From NCBI GenBank assembly GCA_028753945.1, contig JAPNXP010000010.1, positions 5,583,042-5,647,041 of the forward strand: a DNA stretch of 64,000 nt, in the 5' to 3' direction. Each line of letters starts with the position of its first letter. The first letter of the stretch is position 1. A program made the position numbers and the translations under genes. This document shows, piece after piece, positions 42,183 through 50,701 of this stretch. The notes under the pieces were generated by a model. It did not search any database. It saw only the letters and a program-made list of their open reading frames with translations, and was not told where the DNA came from. Source of the stretch: Hexactinellida sp. DTS-2022 (Eukaryota > Porifera > Hexactinellida).

Positions 42183-42405
42183 TGTAGTATCGGGGCCGGT
42201 AGTAGTCAGGGACTACTATACCGGCAGGAGGCACGAGTGGTCGTAATGGAGACACCGTGGCAATAAGCGTGACTACCCACTAGACGTGAGTGGAGTCATG
42301 GGGTCGAGGGTCACCCTCCTGATGAGTTCCTGCAATGGAACGAAACCCCACTAGTCAACCTTGTTGGCTAGGCTACAGATCATAGTTGATAACAACGTTA
42401 TTACA
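42183..42405 (+). repeat. Right LTR of the retrozyme-like element
   Basis: 223 bp, TG...CA, nearly identical to the left LTR, followed by the ACATG target duplication. Confidence 0.88.
42299..42350 (+). ncRNA. Type III hammerhead ribozyme, right LTR
   Basis: Same core as the left copy with no change: TGGGGTC, CTGATGAG at 42319-42326, CGAAA at 42341-42345 and CCCCA at 42346-42350. The expected cut after 42305 is 372 nt from the left cut, so a full transcript would release a 372-nt RNA that could be circularised. Confidence 0.85.
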
Positions 42406-42554
42406 ACATGGTTTACATAAACTAATAAATTAGGAAATAGATAGAGATAATAATATAATTCCTGAGGTACTCGTGTAACTTGACTCCATAAATATAGTAT
42501 AAATTATAAAACATATAACTAGTCCTAAATTCATACGAAATACAATTCTATTAA

Positions 42555-43820
42555 ATGGCCAGCTTACAAAACAATAATTTCCCCGAACAAATAAAAGAGA
42601 CCCGAAAGAAGATACAAGACAGCTTCAAGAAGTCTCATGAAGCTCTACGCGTTAGGGAGAGTAGCCTCCTCTCTAGAGTTGATCGCATAGAGACAGAGCA
42701 CAATAGCAAAACTCAGGAAATTAATGAGTTAGTGGAAACTCTGAATAGCATTAAAACTATCTCAAACACACTCAAATCTAATAAAGTAACAGACACACGC
42801 GAAGGAGTAACCGCGCTAGTTAACCAAAAGATAGCAGAGCTAACAGCTGATATAGACAGTAGCATTGAGTTCGAGTGGGACAGTCTATTCGAGACTGACA
42901 TTGAACAGCTAGGGAGTATTAAGCTTAACGGTCAGACTAACGTATCTCCCACCCGCACCTTCTCTCCCCAAGTGAAGCCTGTTGTACCGGACTACAAGGC
43001 TAAACGGCTGCCTACTGCCTACTGCTGCAAGAAGTCTAGCGAACAGAAAGCTCCTGGAGAATTGTATAGTCTCAGAGGCATAGCAGTGCATTACAAGACT
43101 GGACACATTTACATAGCGGATTCCAGCAACCATCGAGTACAGGTATTTACCTGTAACGGAGACTATCTCTTCATGTTCAGTGAGAAGATGAATCATCCAG
43201 TGGGTATCTGTATAACTCGTAATAGAGTGCTAGTTACACAATGGAATGGTCATTGTATTAATATGTACGAGCTAGAAGGCAAACTAATCAAGAGTGTTGG
43301 TAGCAATGGGAGTGGAGAAGCTCAGTTCAACTGTCCAATCGGTCTGGCTGTCTCTGATAGAACTAACGATGTCTATGTTTGTGATTGTAGCAATAACAGA
43401 GTCCAAATCTTCACAGAGGATCTCAAGTTCCATTCCATGCTAGGAATAGGTGTGTTTAACCAACCACGTGATATTAAGGTTACACGAGACAGAGTATTGG
43501 TGCTAGATACTAGTGATCCGTGTATGTTTGTGTTCGATTCAAATCACGTTCTAACCAACAGGCTGATAACTCGTGGCAATGGTAAGCAAACAAACAATCC
43601 ATACTGTTTCGACATAGACAGAGAATACAACATCATTATGAGTGACTACGGTAATCACTGTGTGTGTGTATTCAGTCAGGAGGGAGAAGAGATACACAGG
43701 ATTGGGAAGAATGGTCAGGGTATTGGGGAGTTCATTAAGCCGTATGGAATAGTGCTAGACAACACAGGACGGATTGTAGTTGTGTGTCAGAAGGAAACTG
43801 CTTGTCTGCAATTCTTTTAA
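42555..43820 (+). CDS. Coiled-coil/NHL-repeat protein, copy B
   Basis: Single exon, 421 residues. Organisation as in the 3527-4792 copy: coiled coil (about 1-115), then linker FSPQVKPVVPDYKAKRLPTA, shared exactly, then about six NHL blades (LRGIAVHYKTGHIYIADSSNHRVQVF, GLAVSDRTNDVYVCDCSNNRVQIF, PYGIVLDNTGRIVVVC). Most differences from copy A are in the coiled coil (about residues 65-95) and at loop positions of the blades. The gene starts 150 bp right of the retrozyme-like element. No RING/B-box; function unknown. Confidence 0.88.
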   Translation: MASLQNNNFPEQIKETRKKIQDSFKKSHEALRVRESSLLSRVDRIETEHNSKTQEINELVETLNSIKTISNTLKSNKVTDTREGVTALVNQKIAELTADIDSSIEFEWDSLFETDIEQLGSIKLNGQTNVSPTRTFSPQVKPVVPDYKAKRLPTAYCCKKSSEQKAPGELYSLRGIAVHYKTGHIYIADSSNHRVQVFTCNGDYLFMFSEKMNHPVGICITRNRVLVTQWNGHCINMYELEGKLIKSVGSNGSGEAQFNCPIGLAVSDRTNDVYVCDCSNNRVQIFTEDLKFHSMLGIGVFNQPRDIKVTRDRVLVLDTSDPCMFVFDSNHVLTNRLITRGNGKQTNNPYCFDIDREYNIIMSDYGNHCVCVFSQEGEEIHRIGKNGQGIGEFIKPYGIVLDNTGRIVVVCQKETACLQFF

Positions 43821-44329
43821 CCTTTTATTTTGTTATGACAGATTTGTTTTACATTAGAACCCAGTTTTAGTCCCCTTTTCCTGATTACGAGCCTATAATA
43901 TTCATTCATTAATAAAGCAATAATATAATATTATATATTATTATATATCTACTAACACCTTTTCAATCTAAACCCGGCTTTGCAAAAGTGTTTTTTATGT
44001 TAGAAATGACCTTTGCCCGTGACTCTCCCGAAAATCCATATTAATTATCCGGAGTCGCTTGCATGTATTTGTATAGATTCGGGGAATTTATCCTTGTACT
44101 TGTTAAAATCCTAAAACCACACTTGGGGTAAAAGGTATAAATAAAAAATCCCATTTTCACTTTCAATTTAAATTGAATTAACTTTCATTTTGACTTTCGC
44201 ATTCCGGGGCAACCAAGGGTATAACTTATTTATTAACCGATATTTCGCCTTACTGTATTCTTATTAATTAAAGAGATGCGAGAGTCTACTGTATAAGTAA
44301 TTCCTTAATTAATTAATTACAGTGGAACT
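43821..44329. other. Spacer with repeat fragments
   Basis: No gene. Contains an AACACCTTTTCAATCTAAACCC repeat piece near 43957 and pogo-type fragments near 44030-44290 (CCGGAGTCGCTTGCATG, GAGAGTCTACTG-TA). Confidence 0.5.
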
Positions 44330-44498
44330 TCGTTATAAATACGAACACCAACGGACGGACGGTAAAAATTTTGTTCGCTTTATCCGGAGTTCGTATTAAC
44401 CGAGTAATACCCAATGTAGGGACTTGATTTTGTGGATCTGTTTGTTCGTCTTATCCGGAAATTCCTATTAAATGTATCGTACTAACGAAGTTATACTG
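44330..44498. mobile_element. Pogo-type MITE abutting the DHX15-like gene
   Basis: CAGTGGAACTTCGTTATAAA at the left and CGTACTAACGAAGTTATACTG-TA at the right. It supplies an upstream in-frame ATG (44472) for the helicase frame. Confidence 0.8.
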
Positions 44499-44513
44499 TA
44501 TATTATAATTAGT

Positions 44514-46715
44514 ATGGCTAGATCTAGCTACTACACAAACTACTCATCTGAAGAAGATGATTATCTGATATATTCCAGAGAAATAACTCCCTCTGCTAAG
44601 CTACAAAATAACTCTATTTACGCATGGGGCAAACCCCCTAAGCACTGCACTAATTATAAAATGCTTTCTAAACGTAAGCTCCTGCCTATTTGGCAGTATA
44701 AGGACCATATACTTAAAATGATATGGAATTCCCAAGTAATTATATTTGATGGGGAAACAGGTTCGGGTAAGAGTACACAGATACCACAGTGGTGCTTAGG
44801 AATGCCAGGTGTTGAGTATGTAGTGTGTGTACAGCCGCGGAGAATAGCCGCGATTAGTTTAGCGCAGCGAGTAGCTCTGGAAATGGGTGTTAAGCTAGGC
44901 GAGGAAGTGGGGTATGCAGTAAGGTTCGACCATTGTGCAGGGCCTAAAACACTGTTAAAATACGTGACCGATGGTATTCTATTGCGACATGCGATGGTAG
45001 ATAGAAAGCTAACAGATTATGACGTCATTATATTAGACGAGGTTCATGAACGTCGTGTTGTTTCTGATATTCTTCTAGGCGTAGTAAAGGATTTATTGCT
45101 TGTTAGACCGGATATTAGAATTGTTATTATGAGCGCAACACTTAATGTTAAACAGTTCTGTGATTATTTCAACCATTGCCCTTATATGCATATTCCAGGC
45201 AAATTGTATCCCATAGAAATATGCTATCAACCTAGGGTGATTCAACGTGGAATATTCACTGATTTCGAAAGGCGAAAATTTCAACCGTTTGTGTTCGATG
45301 CGATTAATGTTATAATGGATATCTGTGTTATGGAGAAGAGATTGGGAGATATACTCGTGTTCGTGACAGGGAGAGATGAAATAGATTTCATTTGTAGAGC
45401 AATTAATGACATGCGAGAGGATTACATTGATAGCTTGAGGGCAATTGATATGATCCCGTTATACGCTGATCTTCCTTACTCAAGCCAGCAACGTATATTC
45501 GGTCCCTCCCCAAAATCATCTATAGGCCGTATAGGTAGGAAATGTATTGTAGCGACTAATATAGCAGAATCATCAATAACAATAGAAGGAATAGTTTTTG
45601 TTGTTGATTCAGGGAAAGTTAAGCTATCAAACTTAGTCGGTGTTCATCTGAAATCTTTATTGCCGGTTGACATTTCCCAATCGAGTGCCCAACAGAGATC
45701 TGGTCGCGCTGGAAGAACTAAACCTGGGAAATGCTACAGACTCTATTCAGAGTCTAGTTTCTTAAAGCTAGACAAGCACACTATACCGGAGATATTACGC
45801 TGCGACTTATCAAGTGTATTCCTGCATCTTAAGACAATGGGTGTAGACTTAATTCGGTTTGAAACAATAGACCAACCTACACCAGATGCACTAGATAAAG
45901 CCATACTAAACCTACAGCAATTGGGGGCACTCAATTACCATTACGAAGTCACTGCCATTGGTGCGCAAATGTCTAAATTCCCATTAGAAGTTGACATAGC
46001 TAGAATGCTAGTTGCCAGCAGGGAATACAGGTGTCAACAGGATATAGTCACGCTCGCAGCTGTGCTAAGCTGTGACAGACCAGGGGGGGTGTTTGTTATC
46101 GAAAAGGAAGAAAAAACGAAAGCGGATATCGCGAAAGCGAATTTATCTCATCCATCAGGAGACCATTTGACGTATATTAATGTGTACAATACATTTATGC
46201 GTAGTTTGGATATGGCAGAATGGTGTTACGATAACTTCATTAACTACAATCTTATGATGGACGCAATATCGATTAGGGAGCAGTTAACTTATATAATGTA
46301 TGAGCTCTATTTAATGCGACCTTATAGAGGTAGGTTTCCTATTGAACTTGGCAATACTGAGAATATCTTAAAAGCTGTATTAACTGGTATTTATGGTAAT
46401 ATTGCTAGAAACGATTCATTGGGGAAGAAAAGTAGACAACGGTTTACAACTTCTAAAGATAAGCTAAAGGTTACTCTCCATCCTTCTACCACTCTTGATG
46501 CTAGAAACAATGTATACTCTCTCCTCTGCTATAACACGTGTCTTAAAACAAATCCAACACAGAACTTTATATGTGTAGTGTCTTCTATTCAAGAGGAATG
46601 GTTACCAAATTATACTATAGCAAAACCTACATTCGTTCCACCCAACTTAATGGCACCAACTAAAATAGAGAAACGTATTGTCTCAAGGTATAGTGAATGG
46701 ACAAAAAAGACATAA
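44514..46715 (+). CDS. Divergent DHX15/Prp43-like RNA helicase, intronless
   Basis: 733 residues from ATG 44514; an in-frame ATG at 44472 lies inside a MITE and would add 14 residues, so 44514 is preferred. Helicase motifs: I GETGSGKST (about residue 80), Ia QPRRIAA, II DEVH, III MSATLN, V ATNIAESSITIEG, VI QQRSGRAGRT. The C-terminal winged-helix/ratchet/OB region is recognisable (FPLEVDIARMLVAS, WCYDNFINY, LHPSTTLD). The closest family is DHX15 (spliceosome disassembly, ribosome biogenesis). The usual DEAH motif reads DEVH, and the G-patch-facing N-terminus is short. One exon and divergence suggest an old retrocopy or a lineage-specific paralogue. Confidence 0.88.
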   Translation: MARSSYYTNYSSEEDDYLIYSREITPSAKLQNNSIYAWGKPPKHCTNYKMLSKRKLLPIWQYKDHILKMIWNSQVIIFDGETGSGKSTQIPQWCLGMPGVEYVVCVQPRRIAAISLAQRVALEMGVKLGEEVGYAVRFDHCAGPKTLLKYVTDGILLRHAMVDRKLTDYDVIILDEVHERRVVSDILLGVVKDLLLVRPDIRIVIMSATLNVKQFCDYFNHCPYMHIPGKLYPIEICYQPRVIQRGIFTDFERRKFQPFVFDAINVIMDICVMEKRLGDILVFVTGRDEIDFICRAINDMREDYIDSLRAIDMIPLYADLPYSSQQRIFGPSPKSSIGRIGRKCIVATNIAESSITIEGIVFVVDSGKVKLSNLVGVHLKSLLPVDISQSSAQQRSGRAGRTKPGKCYRLYSESSFLKLDKHTIPEILRCDLSSVFLHLKTMGVDLIRFETIDQPTPDALDKAILNLQQLGALNYHYEVTAIGAQMSKFPLEVDIARMLVASREYRCQQDIVTLAAVLSCDRPGGVFVIEKEEKTKADIAKANLSHPSGDHLTYINVYNTFMRSLDMAEWCYDNFINYNLMMDAISIREQLTYIMYELYLMRPYRGRFPIELGNTENILKAVLTGIYGNIARNDSLGKKSRQRFTTSKDKLKVTLHPSTTLDARNNVYSLLCYNTCLKTNPTQNFICVVSSIQEEWLPNYTIAKPTFVPPNLMAPTKIEKRIVSRYSEWTKKT

Positions 46716-47567
46716 TGGACAGAATAGTACTGTTGTAATTATAATTATTTGATTTGGTTTGTTGATTTCAATCATAGAAAAATTTGATTATAGCATGATG
46801 ATATTATTATTCACACTTTATTTTATGTGCTTAAAGTACTATAATTGTGATGTAATAATAAATAACTTGTAAGTAAATCTTATACCTTATATAATTCCTA
46901 TATCATGGGCTATTATTTGAGTTGAGTTACTATTTACTATTTGAGAAAATACGTTACATGCCATCAATCAATTTAATCACCAATGATGTTTGGTGGTGTA
47001 CGATAATTTATTCCCAGATTTTTCTAGTATAAGTATCTATGGTATATTTAGTCTTTATTCGCGATTATTAATAGAATATTAGAAGGTAAGATAGAAAGGT
47101 ATATTTATAAGCAAAAAATTTCGTATATAGTCAACTCCGCTTAATTATTAGAGCCACCTCGGGACCAGGTTGTTTTGACCCGATTAAGCGGAGTTGACTG
47201 TAACTTAACTTAAAATTAAGCTATTTTCCGAAAATCTCATTCATTCGCCTGTACAAACACCGTTAAGTAACGGGACATTTGTGTTACGTAACTAATGAAC
47301 TCCTTAGGCAGTAGTTCCCAACCTGGGGTCCACAAGATCTCAAAATATGTATTACAATCAATGGGAGGGAGTCCACATAATATCTAGTATTTACTATAAG
47401 GATCCATGGTTTAAAAGGTTGGGAATCGCTGCCTTATAGCATTGATTATTATCTCATTTCCCAAACTAAGCTTAGCATTTGTTATGCATAATCTGATTGT
47501 CCTTGACCATACTAACCAACACAAAATCTATTTGTATATTAACACACGCGAGTAATCACCCATAATA
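46716..47567. other. Spacer with two MITEs
   Basis: A pogo-type MITE at 47128-47200 (AGTCAACTCCGCTTAATTAT... AAGCGGAGTTGACTG-TA) is a short relative of 23175. A hAT-like element at 47309-47431 has CAGTAGTTCCCAACC and GGTTGGGAATCGCTG ends. AATAAA-type signals for the helicase gene lie near 46856. Confidence 0.6.
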
Positions 47568-48029
47568 ATGTCAAAAGTATCAAAGAAGAAATTTGTACAT
47601 AGAGAGGTTATGGAAGAATTCATTCTCCCCACTGGCAACCAAACAATTGCGATGATCGTACACGGTTGTGGTAATAATCTTCATAAAGCAACGCTTCCAA
47701 CAAATGAAGAAGTGCTTGTTAGTATGCCCAAGAAATTCCGCGTAAATGTGTATGTAAAACGCGGCAGTTTCGTAGTATTAGAGCCTATTCTTGAAGGTGT
47801 TAAGGTTCGGTTTGAAGTTGTCAATATCCTATATCCAGAGCAGATACAATACATACAGGAGCATGGTTTGTGGCCTATTGAGTTTAAACCTGTGGAAAGG
47901 ATTAAGAGTAAATGCAATGATGACACGAGTGGGTATTCAGATGTGTATGCTGGGATTGAAAGTGATGGGTCTTCTAGTGAGAATGAGGATGATTTGGGTG
48001 GGATAGATGGAAATAAAATCAGTGATTAA
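47568..48029 (+). CDS. EIF1AD: Eukaryotic translation initiation factor 1A domain protein (EIF1AD)
   Basis: 153 residues, single exon. An S1/OB-fold eIF1A-like domain spans about residues 5-105: KKKFVHREVMEEFILP, GNNLHKATLPTNEEVLVSMPKKFRVNVYVKRGSFVVLEPI, EHGLWPIEF. The acidic Ser-rich tail (GSSSENEDD) is typical of EIF1AD, a nuclear protein distinct from eIF1A itself. The absence of introns is unusual for an animal copy. Confidence 0.92.
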   Translation: MSKVSKKKFVHREVMEEFILPTGNQTIAMIVHGCGNNLHKATLPTNEEVLVSMPKKFRVNVYVKRGSFVVLEPILEGVKVRFEVVNILYPEQIQYIQEHGLWPIEFKPVERIKSKCNDDTSGYSDVYAGIESDGSSSENEDDLGGIDGNKISD

Positions 48030-48520
48030 ATTGCCTATATATGCATGGTATTATTGTGTGTGTTTATGTCTCGTTTGAACTCTTGTTTTCTTGTATACAT
48101 TAACTGATCCCTGTTAATTTATAGTTTTGGTATTATAATTACTCTAGTTTTTATAAGTTGAGAAAGTTTTTCTGTTAATTTAATGAATGGGGAAAATAAC
48201 ATTTGGCTTTATTATTTTCGGTTAATTGGTTTTTAATGGAATTACTTATATATCTGCCAACACCTTTTCTAATGTAATTTTCAGGGCATTGGTTATTTTA
48301 GCATAATAAATTCACTTTTGCGAAGTCGGGTTTTTATATTGAAAAGGTGTTGCCCGATTTATTAATAAGCCCGCTTAATTGGGCTAAGTGTTCCAAATAA
48401 GCAGAGTCTTTTGTATATTATTTAATTTCAATTTTCAAGGTTTATGGGACCTGTTTCCTATCAGATCCTATCAGACAGTTAATACACTCCGCATACCATT
48501 CGCACTATCCGGTTACCAAG
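48030..48520. other. EIF1AD-LSM1 spacer
   Basis: Contains the AACACCTTTTCTAATG... AAGTCGGGTTTTTATATTGAAAAGGTGTTG repeat at about 48258-48355; its ends are inverted. No gene. Confidence 0.55.
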
Positions 48521-48913
48521 ATGACAACAGACCAAGAAGAACAAGAACCATTCGATATTCTCTCACTTGATCCCGAGGGTTTAACTAGTGTAGCAATCCT
48601 AATTAGATTCGTAGATAAGAAGGTAATGGCAGAATTAAAGGATGGGTCAATTTACATAGGATTTCTACGTACATTCGATCAATATGGTACAATAGTACTT
48701 CATAAAACAATAGAGAGGATTTATATAGACTCTGAATATGGTGAAATTCCATTGGGCGTTTTCTTGATACGAAGTGAAAATATAGTTTTAATTGGAGAAA
48801 TAGATTCAGTAAATGAATATCCAGATAAATTGAATCTTATACCAAAAGATGATATTCTGAAAAAACGAGCAGAAATTAAGGAAGCTTCCAATAATTTCAT
48901 TGGAGATGATTAG
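48521..48913 (+). CDS. LSM1: LSm1, Sm-like protein of the mRNA-decay ring
   Basis: 130 residues, single exon. Sm1 motif: VDKKVMAELKDGSIYIGFLRTFDQYGTIVLH, followed by KTIERIYIDSEYGEIPLG. Sm2: FLIRSENIVLIGEID. The C-terminal helix extends to NNFIGDD. LSm1 belongs to the cytoplasmic LSm1-7 ring that binds oligoadenylated mRNA ends with Pat1 and promotes decapping. Length matches the family (human 133). Confidence 0.95.
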   Translation: MTTDQEEQEPFDILSLDPEGLTSVAILIRFVDKKVMAELKDGSIYIGFLRTFDQYGTIVLHKTIERIYIDSEYGEIPLGVFLIRSENIVLIGEIDSVNEYPDKLNLIPKDDILKKRAEIKEASNNFIGDD

Positions 48914-49187
48914 TGTTTATATAACTTAGATTATCTATTGATTAATATTAAATGATTTTTAATTTGTTATTTATAAATCGTTAAACAATACTTTTATTGT
49001 ATAATCGACTCAAATCTATTCTTTTATAAAGCAATTTCTCTTTGTAAATATGGGTGACAACTTATTTTATGGTTACAAATTTTTGTGAATTCAAGTATAT
49101 ACCAAGGTTAAGTTCTTTAATTATTAAATATAATTTGATCACTAGTGGTGTTACGTACAATCTGGACATGTCTCTGTATTATATATA

Positions 49188-49325
49188 CAGTGGATGCCGG
49201 TTATAAGAACATCGTCGGGAACTGCATATAATGTTCTTATAACCGGTATAATTATATAGGGTATATGGCAACCGTTTTCCAGTAGAATATCATATAACCG
49301 GTGTTCTTATATCCGGTGTCTACTG
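49188..49325. mobile_element. Pogo-type MITE (GGTTATAAGAAC family), complete
   Basis: CAGTGGATGCCGGTTATAAG and the inverted CTTATATCCGGTGTCTACTG, TA flanks. The inner segment GTCGGGAACTGCATATAATG is shared with other copies. Confidence 0.85.
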
Positions 49326-49597
49326 TACCTTCACTATTTGTCTGAGGATCTCATTCCTTGGCTTCCCCCGGTTTATGACAGAACTTCGATTTGGATCATT
49401 CAAATTCGCTTGCGATAGCAACAAAATCCCCTGCGTCCAATAAATTATTTCAGTTACTAGTCTCAATTTACCTTACAATAGCTCTATAATATACTTACTG
49501 TATTATCGATATTATAGATTCTAAATTTAGTTTATAATCTATTTATATCTCCCTAATTAACTCCACACTTATATACTATAAATAGTTCTATTACAGT

Positions 49598-49735
49598 GTT
49601 CGCCTAATAGCAATTGCAAGTTATTTTCAGTCCCCAAGCGAGCATTTAAGCTGAGTTCGTATATTCTAAAGTCTTTCTATAATGAACACAATTTTTGTTT
49701 CCTTGAATGTTCATAATAAAAGAACCTGACTCACT
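49598..49735. mobile_element. Composite MITE: two different pogo-type halves
   Basis: The left half is CAGTGTTCGCCTAATAGCAA (TTAGCAA family). The right half is ATAATGAACACAATTTTTG... CATAATAAAAGAACCTGACTCACTG (TATTATGAAC family). The join is around 49660. It ends about 48 bp before the RPLP1 start codon. Confidence 0.65.
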
Positions 49736-49784
49736 GTATGTATATTTATCACTAGAACCTATTAGAATATCAACCATCAACTAA

Positions 49785-50132
49785 ATGGCTAAATCTGAGC
49801 TCGCGACCGTCTACAGTTGTCTAATTCTCCACGACGACAAAATCGAGATAACGCCAGCTAAAATAACAACGCTATGTAAAGCGGCTAATATCGACATAGA
49901 ATCCTTCTGGCCGGATATAATGGCTAAGACGCTAGCAGGATTAGACATAGGAGATCTGTTATCTGACATCGGCTCTATTACAGCCGCTGGGCCCCCGGTG
50001 GCTGCTGGCTCAGGAAAAACAGAAGAGAAAACCGAGAAAACTGAGGAAACAAAAGCAGATAATGTAGATGATGATGACGCGTCAGATTCTGGAGATGATA
50101 TGGGGTTCGGTCTGTTTGATGACGATGATTGA
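49785..50132 (+). CDS. RPLP1: Large ribosomal subunit acidic protein P1
   Basis: 115 residues, single exon. The N-terminal helical dimerisation domain is MAKSELATVYSCLILHDDKIEITPAKI, then AAGPPVAAG hinge, a Glu/Lys/Asp-rich stretch, and the conserved tail DDMGFGLFD. Three extra Asp follow the usual terminal FGLFD. P1/P2 dimers form the stalk that recruits and activates translation GTPases. The hinge is acidic/lysine-rich rather than the usual alanine-rich type. Confidence 0.95.
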   Translation: MAKSELATVYSCLILHDDKIEITPAKITTLCKAANIDIESFWPDIMAKTLAGLDIGDLLSDIGSITAAGPPVAAGSGKTEEKTEKTEETKADNVDDDDASDSGDDMGFGLFDDDD

Positions 50133-50266
50133 GTTAGGCCTGTATTAGAATATTGTAGTGTTATGTAGTTTGTTAGTTGGCATTGATTGTATTGGTGCTA
50201 TTTGTATTGGATACTACTACGTGCTATAGTTTATATGCTCAAATATTCTAATGTTCTTATTAACTA

Positions 50267-50447
50267 CAGTATAATCTAGTTATTACGAACACCATAGAAA
50301 GGAAAAATTGTTCGCTTTATCCGGAGTTCGTATTAACCGGAGTAATATCCATTGAATAGCCATTGAGGGACCTAGTTTTGTGGAACTTTTTGTTCGTCTT
50401 ATCCAGAAATTCGTATTAACCGTGTTCGTACTAACGAGGTTCTATTG
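50267..50447. mobile_element. Pogo-type MITE (CGTATTAACC family), complete
   Basis: CAGTATAATCTAGTTATTAC at the left, CGTACTAACGAGGTTCTATTG-TA at the right, with internal GCTTTATCCGGAGTTCG. It is followed by a degraded TTATAACGAA-family piece to about 50630. Confidence 0.8.
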
Positions 50448-50701
50448 TACTAAGAAACAGCTCTATAGTAAACTCCCGTATAATTCGGATATAATTAATA
50501 ACCAATTATAACAAAATTATGTATTCTCCAGTTACTAACGAGAATTAGAGCTGTTTGATTTCACTCTGCTTAAAAATGCTTGGGATCTGTAAATTCCTTC
50601 GTTATATCAGAATATTCGTTATAATCAACATATCTAGACAAAAAATAGACAATAAATAATACACGAATACACGAATCCTGATATTAACCTATAGGATTAA
50701 C

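Larger units (their letters stand above)
41812..42405 (+). mobile_element. LTR retrozyme-like element with two hammerhead ribozymes
   Basis: Flanked by the exact 5-bp duplication ACATG (41807-41811, 42406-42410). Two direct LTRs (41812-42033 and 42183-42405) begin TGTAGTATCGG and end CGTTATTACA, and differ only by a few bases (one G/A change and a small change at CCCACAGGCG/CCCACTAGACG). Directly after the left LTR is a primer-binding site (42034-42052), and directly before the right LTR a purine tract. The 149-bp interior has only a 40-codon frame starting MEGYNKN. Each LTR has a complete hammerhead core on the plus strand. The design matches plant LTR retrozymes: non-autonomous, mobilised by another LTR element's proteins. 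Recent insertion is indicated by LTR similarity. Confidence 0.88.
48914..49784. other. LSM1-RPLP1 spacer with MITEs
   Basis: Two MITEs (49188-49325 and the composite 49598-49735) and AT-rich DNA. GGTGTTACGTACAATCTGGACATGTC at about 49147 recurs at 53610, marking another dispersed sequence. Confidence 0.6.

Noticed and set aside
42001..42255. 84-codon minus-strand frame across the LTR element
   Set aside because: It crosses an LTR boundary of a non-coding element, on the strand opposite to the ribozymes and primer site.
41812..42405. Ordinary solo-LTR pair or tandem duplication
   Set aside because: Exact 5-bp target duplication, TG...CA borders, primer-binding site and purine tract in the right places fit retrotransposition better than simple duplication.
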